Source of the DNA: Gaiellasilicea sp963705515
Lineage (GTDB): Bacteria; Actinomycetota; Thermoleophilia; Gaiellales; Gaiellaceae
Length of the DNA stretch: 5,287 bases
NCBI GenBank assembly: GCA_963705515.1
Contig: CAVPJV010000005.1
Location: 1-5,287 of the forward strand
Reading direction: 5' to 3'
The stretch's first letter is position 1, and the number at the start of each line of letters is the position of its first letter. Shown here in pieces: positions 1 to 5,287 of this stretch. The notes below the pieces were generated by a model. The model was not told where the DNA came from and ran no database searches. It saw only the letters and a list, made by a program, of their open reading frames with translations. Position numbers and translations under genes: made by a program.

Positions 1-3
1 CCA

Positions 4-30
4 CGGGCGGATCGTAGATCCTCGTGCCCG
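4..30 (-). terminator. Candidate hairpin terminator after the LuxR-family regulator
   Basis: An interrupted inverted repeat lies directly against the regulator's stop codon (31-33). CGGGC at 4-8 pairs with GCCCG at 26-30, and GGATC at 9-13 pairs with GATCC at 17-21. This gives a 10-bp stem with a GTA loop (14-16) and a 4-nt bulge (22-25). Position and stem strength fit transcription termination of the minus-strand gene. The window ends three bases beyond the stem, so a downstream U-tract cannot be seen. It could also be a simple mRNA-stabilising hairpin. Confidence 0.4.
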
Positions 31-2775
31 CTAGGTGCGGCCGGCCGCCTCCGGCAGCGCGAGTCGCAGTTGCGAGCGGGAGCTGACGCCGAGCTTCGGG
101 AAGATCCGGTAGAGGTGCGACTCGACCGTCCGGTGGGAGAGGTAGAGCTTCTGGCCGATCTCGCGGTTGCTCAGCCCGGTTGCCGCCAGCTCCGCGATCT
201 GGAGCTCCTGCGCGGTCAGCTGGTCGCGTGCGTCGGGCGTTCGGCGGATGCTCGTCTCGCCCGAGGCACGGAGCTCCTGGCGCGCCGTCTCGGCCAGCGT
301 GTCGAAGCCGAGCGCGTCGAAGCTCTGGCGTGCGGCGCGGAGTGGCGCACGTGACTCGGCGATGCGGCGGTTCCGTCGGAGCCAGCGGCCGTAGTTCAGG
401 AGCAGGCGCCCGTGGAAGCAGGGCCAGTTGCGCAGGTCACTGGCGAACGCGGCGTCGAACGACCGCTCGTCGTCGACGATGATCGCCCGTGCATAGCTCT
501 CTCCGGCGCGAAGGTAGGACGCGCCGATCGCGGCCGAGAGCGAGGCGAGCTGGTCGAAGTAGCGCTGAGCCGCTGCTCGCTCGCCGGTGTGGACAGCGGC
601 TTCGATCAGATCCGGCAGCGCCCAGGCGCCGACGAACGGGTGGTAGGCGACGTCCTGCGGATCGAGCACCCGCCGGAGGTACCCGTAGCCCTCGTCGTAG
701 AGATGGTGCGCCACCGCCCCGCGGCCGCGGGCGAACTGCACCAGCGCCAGCATCGGCTGCGTGCCCATCGGGAGGAGGACGGCCTCTGCACGCGCAGCAA
801 GCTCTTCGGATCGCTCGAGATCGCCGCGCTCGCCGGCGATCGTGCTGAGCGCAAGCTCGGCGGCGAGGCCCCAGCGCTGCTGACCGGTCTCGGGAGCGAG
901 CCGCGCGGCCTCCTCGGCTGCAGACACGGCGAGCGTGGGCCTGGCGAGATGAACCGCGGCCCACGACTGGGAGACAAGCGCCTGCGCGAGCAACCCGAGC
1001 CGTCCCTGCCGGCGGAGGCCGTCGACGGAAGTGTCCAGGAAGGGTGCGGAGCGGTCGAAGGCCAACACGGCTGTCGCTGCCGTGCCGAGCAGGTGCATCG
1101 CCTCGGGGTCGGCGTCGGCATCGGGCATGAGTCGCTCGAGACGCTCGATCACGACCGCGCCGCGGCGGACCGGGTCGGCGAACGAGAGCACCGCGAGCAG
1201 CGAAGGGTCCGTCTCGGCGACGGGGATGCGCTCGGCCGCGTCGACGACGAGGTCTCGGGTCGCCTGGCTCGGGTTCCCCCACCAGCACCTCAGCGCCGCC
1301 GCCTGAAGCGACTTCAGCGCGCGGGCGTGCTCGTTCGCCCGCGTCATCTCGTTTGCGATCTCGGCGAAGGAGGCGACGCGCTCGGCTCCCGACCAGCTGA
1401 CCTCGTCGACGGACTCGAGCATGAACAGCAGGCGCGCTCGGTCGTCCGGTTCGAGGTCGAGCTCGCGTGCCTGGGCCGTGATCCGGAGCGCGCGCTCGTA
1501 ACGGCCGAGCTCGAACTCGATCTCCGCCGCGCGCACGAGCAGGCTGCCGCGGCGAGCCGGCGACTCGCTCAGAAGGGCGGCTCGCTCGATCGCGGCGACC
1601 GCGACGGCGGTTGCGCCACGGCCGAGAGCCCGCTCGGCTGCCGCTTCGAGCTCGGACGCCACCGCGTCGTCGGGCCCGGTCCTCGAGGCGGCCCTGTGCC
1701 AGACACTGCGATCGGCGTCGGCGGCGTGCGCGTCGGCGAGGGCGGCGTGCGCCGTCTGCCGCGCGGTCGACAGCGCCGAGCTCGCGACCGCCGCACGGAC
1801 GAGCGGATGTCGAAAGCGAATCGCCGCCCCGTCGAGTGAGACCAGGCCCGCAGCCTCCGCAGGGCTCAACGTCGCGATGGACACGGGAGCTGCCGTCAGA
1901 GCGGCTGCGGCCTCGAGCTGCTCGGCGAGCCCGCCTCCTTCGTCGAGCGCCGCGACGAGGAGCAGGCTCCGCGTCTCCTCCGGCAGGGCCGGCAACCGGT
2001 CCGAGAACGCTCGCTCGAGCCGCTCCGTCACCGGCAGCGGCCCGAGCCCGGCATGGGCATCCAGGCCGAGCGCTGCGCTTGCCTGCGAGAGCTCGATCAC
2101 GGCGAGCGGGTTCCCGGCCGCCGTCTCCAGGACGCGGTCCCGGGTCTCGCGCGGCAGCTCGGGTGCGATCGACTCGAGCAGCTCGGCGGCTGCGCGCTCG
2201 TCGAGCCCATCCACTCGCAGCTCGGCCAGGTGCGCCCCGTCGAGCGGGCTCTCGACCGCGTCACGCACCGTGAACAGGAGCGCCACCGGCTCCAGCTCGA
2301 TCCGGCGGGCGACGAAGGCGAGCACCTCGGCCGTGGCGGCGTCGAGCCAGTGTGCGTCCTCGACGAGCAGGACGAGGGGGGACGTCGCGGCGGCGTCGGC
2401 GAGGAGGTCGAGCGTTGCGAGCGCGATCAGGAAGATGTCCGGCGGTTCGGCCGCGTCCGCCTGAACATGCAGGCCGAAGGCGACGGAAAGGGCAGCGCGC
2501 TGCGGTGCGGGCAGGTCGTCGAGACCGGCCAGGTGCTGCCGCAGGAGCCGGTGCAGGCCGGCGAACGCCATCTGCGTCTCCGACGGAGCGCCGGCCGTCT
2601 TCAGGACGACCGCGCCGGCCTCGTCAGCCAGCTCGGCAGCCCACTCGAGCAGCGCCGACTTGCCGATCCCGGGCTCGCCGCGCAGGATGAGGGCACCTCC
2701 TCCTGAGCCCACGTCGTGCAGGATTGACTCGATCGCTGCGAGCTCAGGCTCGCGGCCCAGCAAGGTCGGTGGCAC
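31..2775 (-). CDS. LuxR-family ATPase transcriptional regulator (LAL/MalT-like)
   Basis: A 914-aa cytoplasmic transcription factor of the large ATP-binding LuxR (LAL) class, in which a STAND-type ATPase and a helical repeat body gate a DNA-binding tail. Residues 7-40 (LGREPEL, then Walker A GEPGIGKS at 33-40) begin the AAA/STAND ATPase. The Walker B-like strand LVLLVEDAHWLD spans 134-145. An alanine- and leucine-rich TPR-like helical region follows. About residues 784-849 carry the RLLLNYGRWLRRNRR segment typical of this family just before the HTH. Residues 850-914 form the LuxR HTH (LTAQELQIAELAATGLSNREIG, then SHRTVESHLYRIFPKLGVSSR; each stretch is a standard GerE motif). I chose GTG at 2773-2775 because it immediately precedes the conserved LLGRE start of the domain and has AGGAG 10 nt upstream. 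The frame stays open further upstream, but there it runs antisense through the hydrolase gene and has no family character. Total length is normal for LAL proteins. The gene diverges from the alpha/beta hydrolase, so that gene is a plausible target. The ligand is unknown. Confidence 0.95.
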   Translation of the reverse strand: MPPTLLGREPELAAIESILHDVGSGGGALILRGEPGIGKSALLEWAAELADEAGAVVLKTAGAPSETQMAFAGLHRLLRQHLAGLDDLPAPQRAALSVAFGLHVQADAAEPPDIFLIALATLDLLADAAATSPLVLLVEDAHWLDAATAEVLAFVARRIELEPVALLFTVRDAVESPLDGAHLAELRVDGLDERAAAELLESIAPELPRETRDRVLETAAGNPLAVIELSQASAALGLDAHAGLGPLPVTERLERAFSDRLPALPEETRSLLLVAALDEGGGLAEQLEAAAALTAAPVSIATLSPAEAAGLVSLDGAAIRFRHPLVRAAVASSALSTARQTAHAALADAHAADADRSVWHRAASRTGPDDAVASELEAAAERALGRGATAVAVAAIERAALLSESPARRGSLLVRAAEIEFELGRYERALRITAQARELDLEPDDRARLLFMLESVDEVSWSGAERVASFAEIANEMTRANEHARALKSLQAAALRCWWGNPSQATRDLVVDAAERIPVAETDPSLLAVLSFADPVRRGAVVIERLERLMPDADADPEAMHLLGTAATAVLAFDRSAPFLDTSVDGLRRQGRLGLLAQALVSQSWAAVHLARPTLAVSAAEEAARLAPETGQQRWGLAAELALSTIAGERGDLERSEELAARAEAVLLPMGTQPMLALVQFARGRGAVAHHLYDEGYGYLRRVLDPQDVAYHPFVGAWALPDLIEAAVHTGERAAAQRYFDQLASLSAAIGASYLRAGESYARAIIVDDERSFDAAFASDLRNWPCFHGRLLLNYGRWLRRNRRIAESRAPLRAARQSFDALGFDTLAETARQELRASGETSIRRTPDARDQLTAQELQIAELAATGLSNREIGQKLYLSHRTVESHLYRIFPKLGVSSRSQLRLALPEAAGRT

Positions 2776-2785
2776 GTGCGGCGTT

Positions 2786-2790
2786 CTCCT
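2786..2790 (-). promoter_or_regulatory. Ribosome binding site of the LuxR-family regulator
   Basis: On the minus strand this reads AGGAG, inside a purine-rich GAGAGGAGAA run, with 10 nt before the GTG start at 2775. The spacing is slightly long but workable. It is the main argument for the GTG start over the much longer upstream-extended frame. Confidence 0.6.
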
Positions 2791-2800
2791 CTCTGCCTCC

Positions 2801-2830
2801 GTTCTAACAGCAGCGTCGTTCGGCAGCCAA
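2801..2830 (-). promoter_or_regulatory. Possible promoter of the LuxR-family regulator
   Basis: Read on the minus strand, TTGGCT (2830-2825) and TAGAAC (2806-2801) are separated by 18 nt, giving a weak sigma70-like -35/-10 pair. Transcription would begin near 2794, leaving a short leader that contains the AGGAG. The -10 box lacks the usual final T, so this is a tentative call. A 5-bp inverted repeat lies immediately upstream of the -35 box. Confidence 0.3.
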
Positions 2831-2832
2831 TG

Positions 2833-2846
2833 CAGTGAAACCACTG
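2833..2846. promoter_or_regulatory. Inverted repeat in divergent intergenic region, possible operator
   Basis: CAGTG-AAAC-CACTG is a perfect 5-bp inverted repeat around a 4-nt centre. It lies between the divergent regulator and hydrolase genes, just upstream of the regulator's candidate -35 box. Dimeric LuxR/GerE HTH proteins bind short dyads of this general kind, so it is a reasonable candidate site for autoregulation or for control of the hydrolase. A 5-bp repeat can arise by chance, and binding is inference. Confidence 0.3.
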
Positions 2847-2867
2847 ATGCCGAGAGCGCGGCGCTTG

Positions 2868-2878
2868 CCAACCGTTGG
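2868..2878. promoter_or_regulatory. Second short palindrome in the divergent intergenic region
   Basis: CCAAC-C-GTTGG is a perfect 5-bp inverted repeat with a single central base, 21 bp beyond the first dyad on the hydrolase side. The two dyads have different sequences, so they are not two copies of one operator. It may bind a regulator or be coincidental. Confidence 0.2.
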
Positions 2879-2948
2879 ACACGAGCAGCGTCGCTCCACG
2901 GACGCGACTGACGATGTGCGCCCGTAGCGTCGCCGCCAGACCTCGATC

Positions 2949-2955
2949 GAAAGGA
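2949..2955 (+). promoter_or_regulatory. Ribosome binding site of the alpha/beta hydrolase
   Basis: GAAAGGA sits 6 nt before the ATG at 2962, which is ideal Shine-Dalgarno spacing. It fixes the start at this ATG. The frame also has an earlier ATG at 2875, which has no such site and would add 29 residues unlike the family's N-terminus. Confidence 0.75.
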
Positions 2956-2961
2956 CACCGC

Positions 2962-3801
2962 ATGAGCACGACCACGCCCGACACGATCGTCCTGATCCAC
3001 GGCTTCTGGGTGACGCCGCGCAGCTGGGAAGACTGGATCGAACGCTACGAGGGGCGCGGCTATCGCGTGATCGCCCCTGCGTATCCCGGCTTCGAGGTCG
3101 AGGTGGAGGCGCTCAACGCCGATCCGACACCGATCGAGAACCTGACCGTCGAGCAGGTCGTCGAGCGACTCGAGTCGGTCGTGGGCGAGCTCGAGTCGCC
3201 GCCGATCCTGATGGGCCACTCGGCCGGTGGCGTCTTCACGCAGCTCCTGCTCGATCGCGGCTACGGAGCCGCAGGCGTCGCGATCAACTCGGCGCCGACC
3301 GAGGGCGTCAAGGTGGTGCCGCTCTCGCAGATCAAGTCGACCTTCCCGGTGCTCCGCAACCCGGCCAACCGCCACAAGGCCGTCGGCTTCACGTTCGAGC
3401 AGTGGCAGTACGCGTTCACGAACACGTTCACCGAGGAGGAGGCACGCCGGCTCTACGAGCGGTACCACATCCCCGCGTCCGGCAACGTCTTCTGGGGCAG
3501 CGTGCTCGCGAACATCCATCCCGGCAAGGACGCCACCTACGTCGACTACCGAAACGACGAGCGGGCGCCGCTCCTCTTCATCTCAGGCGGCGAGGACCAC
3601 CTGATGCCGCCGAAGATCCAGCGCTCGAACGCGAAGCACTACAAGTCGAACACGGTCACGGAGGTGAAGGAGTTCGAGGGCAGGGCGCATCTGATGCCGT
3701 CCCAGGAGGGCTGGGAAGAGGTGGCCGACTACGCGCTCACGTGGGCCGTCGAGCAGTCGTCCGCCTGGCTCGCCGCGCGGGCGATTCCGACCGGCGCCTG
3801 A
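2962..3801 (+). CDS. Alpha/beta hydrolase
   Basis: A 279-aa soluble alpha/beta-hydrolase-fold enzyme with no signal peptide or membrane segment, so probably cytoplasmic. The strand and oxyanion-hole motif IVLIHGFW is at 9-16. The nucleophile elbow GHSAGG at 85-90 supplies Ser87. Asp212 in GGEDHLMPP is the likely acid, and His243 in GRAHLMP is the likely catalytic base. Residues 112-200 would form the cap, including the segment KSTFPVLRNPANRHKAVGF. The overall sequence resembles a widespread, strongly conserved family usually annotated only as alpha/beta hydrolase, whose substrate I cannot name; an ester, lactone or haloalkane cannot be told apart from sequence alone. The start is set by GAAAGGA 6 nt upstream. 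A TAGCGT hexamer at 2925-2930 could be a -10 box but has no convincing -35. The stop is 4 nt before the MBL-fold gene, so the two are probably co-transcribed and perhaps translationally coupled. The gene diverges from the LuxR-family regulator, its likely controller (inference). Confidence 0.95.
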   Translation: MSTTTPDTIVLIHGFWVTPRSWEDWIERYEGRGYRVIAPAYPGFEVEVEALNADPTPIENLTVEQVVERLESVVGELESPPILMGHSAGGVFTQLLLDRGYGAAGVAINSAPTEGVKVVPLSQIKSTFPVLRNPANRHKAVGFTFEQWQYAFTNTFTEEEARRLYERYHIPASGNVFWGSVLANIHPGKDATYVDYRNDERAPLLFISGGEDHLMPPKIQRSNAKHYKSNTVTEVKEFEGRAHLMPSQEGWEEVADYALTWAVEQSSAWLAARAIPTGA

Positions 3802-3805
3802 TGCC

Positions 3806-4610
3806 GTGAGGCTCACGCACATCGGCGGGCCGACCGTCCTGATCGAGGTCGAGGGCTGGCGCCTGCTCACCGACCCGACCTTCGACAGCCCCGGCCGGAG
3901 CTACGACTTCGGCTGGGGCTCCGGCTCGCGAAAGCTCGCGGGGCCGGCGATCCCGGCAGAGGAGCTCGGGCCGATCGATCTCGTCCTGCTGACCCACGAC
4001 CACCACGACGACAACCTCGACGCCGCCGGGCGCGCACTGCTGCCGTCGGCCGGCGGCGTCGTGACGACGCTTGCGGGTGCAGCGGCGCCTCGGCGGACAC
4101 GCAGTGGGGCTCGCCCCGTGGAGCTCGACCTCGTTCGACGCACCCGGACGGCCGACACTGGAGGTCTCGGCGACGCCGTGCCGGCACGGCCCGCCGCTGA
4201 GCAGGCGCATCGCCGGCGACGTCGTCGGCTTCGCCTTGCGCTGGGACGGCCGGCGGGACGGAGTGCTCTGGATCACGGGAGACACCGTCCTCTACGACGG
4301 CGTGCGGCAGGTGGCCGAGCGGCTCGAGGTCGACGTCGCGCTCCTGCATCTCGGCGGCGTCCGCTTCCCGGTCACCGGCCCCGTCCGCTACACGATGACG
4401 GCACGCGACGCCGTCGAGCTCTGCGGTCTCGTCAAGCCCAGGGTGGCGATTCCGATCCACTACGAGGGGTGGAAGCACTTCCAGCAGGGACGGGACGAGA
4501 TCGAGCGGGAGTTCGCGCGCGCCCCGGAGGAGTTCCGGCGTTCGCTCGAGTGGCTGCGGCTGGGAGAGGCGACGGAGGTCGCGGACGCTCTCGTGCCCGT
4601 GAGCACGTAA
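3806..4610 (+). pseudogene. Metallo-beta-lactamase-fold hydrolase, frameshifted by one base
   Basis: Two frames together encode one MBL-superfamily protein. From GTG 3806 the first frame gives MRLTHIGGPTVLIEVEG, a typical start for this family, and the metal motif LLTHDHHDDNLD (His64, His66, Asp68). It loses homology after GVVTTLAGAA. The frame offset by +1 then continues with RLGGHAVGLAPW, TPCRHG (His127), WITGDTVLYDG (Asp159) and IPIHYEGWKHF (His218), ending at TAA 4608-4610. Omitting one G at 4084/4085 joins them into a 267-aa protein with every expected metal ligand position filled, a normal length for the family. The left frame otherwise stays open to about 4681 with low-complexity arginine-rich sequence, and the right half alone could start at TTG 4071 (179 aa), but it would lack the first metal motif. 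Such proteins are mononuclear or dinuclear metal hydrolases, often of lactones or phosphoesters; this substrate is unknown. A sequencing or assembly error is at least as likely as true gene decay, because all other motifs are intact. There is no clear Shine-Dalgarno, so translation may depend on coupling to the hydrolase 4 nt upstream. Confidence 0.85.
4082..4088 (+). other. Frameshift point in the MBL-fold gene
   Basis: The left frame reads GCA-GCG here. Dropping one G of the pair at 4084-4085 makes it continue as GCG-CGC-CTC-GGC-GGA (A-R-L-G-G), the expected family sequence. The right-hand frame is closed upstream by TGA at 4062-4064, so any shift must occur after that point. A strong 7-bp palindrome, GCGTCGT-G-ACGACGC at 4056-4070, ends 11 nt before this feature and 13 nt before the GG pair; such GC-rich dyads favour slippage in replication or sequencing. 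No slippery heptamer or Shine-Dalgarno-like stimulator suggests programmed shifting. Confidence 0.75.
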
Positions 4611-4664
4611 CGCGACTTCCGGCCGGATCTGTGTCCTGTGGTAGCCCGGGTCGACCGCGCGCGC

Positions 4665-4677
4665 TAGCCTCGGCCCG
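4665..4677 (+). promoter_or_regulatory. Possible -10 box for leaderless transcription of the sensor gene
   Basis: TAGCCT at 4665-4670 fits the actinobacterial TAnnnT -10 pattern. It is followed by 7 nt and then the ATG at 4678, so transcription could start at the A of the start codon. No Shine-Dalgarno sequence precedes that ATG, which agrees with a leaderless message. I find no good -35 hexamer at 16-19 nt spacing, so confidence is limited. Confidence 0.4.
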
Positions 4678-5287
4678 ATGACCAGGAAGCAACATCTCGT
4701 CGCCGTGGCCGGCAGCCTCGCGGCGGTCGCCGCCGTCACCGCCTCGATCGAGCTCTTCAAGACGTTCGTCCCCGTTCTCAGCCTCGGGGTCCTCTACGTC
4801 TTCGCGGTGGTCGTCGTCGCCGCGCTCTGGGGGATGCGATACGCGGTCGCGGTCGCGGTCGCGAGCATGCTCGCGTTCAACTGGTTCCACCTGCCGCCCC
4901 TGCACGCGTTCACGATCGCGGACGGATCGAACTGGTTTGCGCTCGCCGCGTACGTCGTGGTGGCGGTCACGGTGAGCCTGCTCGCCGACCGCGTCCGTCG
5001 GCGGGCGGCCGAGGCCGAGCAGCGTGAGCGCGAGGCGGCCCTCCTCGCCGACGTCGCCAGCGACCTGCTCGGTGGTCAGGATCTTCGATCCGAGCTCGAG
5101 TCGATCTCGGTTCGCGCCGCGGACGTGCTCGGCGTCAGCAGGGCCAGAATCGAGCTCGGTCGGCACGCGCCACCCGCAGGCGAGGCGCCGCATCCGCTGG
5201 AGGTCGACAAGCGCCTGGTCGGCACGCTGTACGTTCCCGAAGGCGAGGCGCCCAACATTGCCGAGCGAGGCCGGTTCCTTCCCGCCC
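4678..5287 (+). CDS. KdpD-like DUF4118 membrane sensor, probably a histidine kinase (partial)
   Basis: The first 203 residues are present; the frame is still open at the window edge. Four hydrophobic helices, about residues 7-23, 32-51, 53-68 and 85-103, make a compact membrane domain. The loop FNWFHLPPLHAFTIAD (68-82) matches the aromatic/Pro/Phe/Asp signature of DUF4118, the transmembrane module of KdpD-type potassium-sensing kinases. A charged helix, about 104-125 (ADRVRRRAAEAEQREREAALL), then leads into a GAF-like segment (SELESISVRAADVLGVSRARIELG). A HisKA/HATPase pair would be expected beyond the window but cannot be seen. Unlike E. coli KdpD, there is no N-terminal KdpD/Usp cytoplasmic region: the protein begins almost directly at the first helix, so it is a DUF4118 sensor rather than true KdpD. 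It might instead continue into a GGDEF or phosphatase output. It lies 67 bp after the MBL gene with its own candidate leaderless promoter, so it may be transcribed separately. Confidence 0.85.
   Translation, partial: MTRKQHLVAVAGSLAAVAAVTASIELFKTFVPVLSLGVLYVFAVVVVAALWGMRYAVAVAVASMLAFNWFHLPPLHAFTIADGSNWFALAAYVVVAVTVSLLADRVRRRAAEAEQREREAALLADVASDLLGGQDLRSELESISVRAADVLGVSRARIELGRHAPPAGEAPHPLEVDKRLVGTLYVPEGEAPNIAERGRFLPA

Noticed and set aside
412..1839. Long plus-strand open frame of 475 codons inside the regulator gene
   Set aside because: High GC leaves the opposite strand open by chance. The translation has no family features, and the minus-strand protein has clear domains along the same stretch.
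2776..3519. 248-residue N-terminal extension of the LuxR-family regulator on the minus strand
   Set aside because: It runs antisense through the hydrolase gene, has an arginine-rich composition with no recognisable domain, and the conserved domain begins exactly at the GTG at 2775, which has its own Shine-Dalgarno.
4618..4627. TCCGGCCGGA palindrome after the MBL gene as a terminator
   Set aside because: A 10-bp palindrome without a loop cannot form a good intrinsic terminator hairpin, and no T-run follows.
3867..4760. Minus-strand frame of 297 codons opposite the MBL gene and the sensor start
   Set aside because: It is a shadow frame: charged, low-complexity sequence without motifs, opposite genes with recognisable active-site and membrane signatures.
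4843..4860. Three tandem GCGGTC hexamers
   Set aside because: They encode Ala-Val repeats within a predicted transmembrane helix of the sensor; this is ordinary codon bias in a hydrophobic segment and too short to call a functional repeat.

Overview
The window is about 5.3 kb of very GC-rich, tightly packed bacterial DNA. Base composition, GTG starts, a possible leaderless start with a TAnnnT box, and the types of protein encoded all suggest a high-GC actinobacterium. Thermoleophilia-like lineages (Gaiellales or Solirubrobacterales) are a reasonable guess, but that placement is inference. No tRNA, rRNA, CRISPR array, insertion sequence or phage gene is visible.

Layout. (1) 31-2775, minus strand: a large LuxR-type ATPase regulator of the LAL/MalT-like class, 914 aa, with a hairpin just after its stop at the window edge. 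(2) 2776-2961: a 186-bp divergent intergenic region with a ribosome binding site for each gene, one promoter-like sequence for the regulator, and two short inverted repeats that could be operators. (3) 2962-3801, plus strand: an intact alpha/beta hydrolase of 279 aa with a recognisable Ser-Asp-His triad. (4) 3806-4610, plus strand: a metallo-beta-lactamase-fold hydrolase starting 4 nt after the hydrolase stop. Its reading frame is broken by one extra base near 4085; the two halves together give a complete 267-aa protein. (5) 4678-5287, plus strand: the first 203 residues of a membrane sensor protein with a KdpD-like DUF4118 four-helix domain and the start of a GAF-like region. It runs off the window and probably continues into a histidine kinase.

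Working model (inference). The regulator probably senses a ligand through its ATPase/TPR-like body and controls the divergent promoter region, and so perhaps the two-hydrolase operon. The hydrolase pair would then act on one small ester, lactone or similar substrate. The sensor gene has its own candidate promoter and may be an independent unit. I see no clear evidence of an undescribed system. The points most worth checking are the single-base frameshift in the MBL gene, the inverted repeats in the divergent intergenic region, and the KdpD-like sensor that lacks the usual N-terminal cytoplasmic domains.
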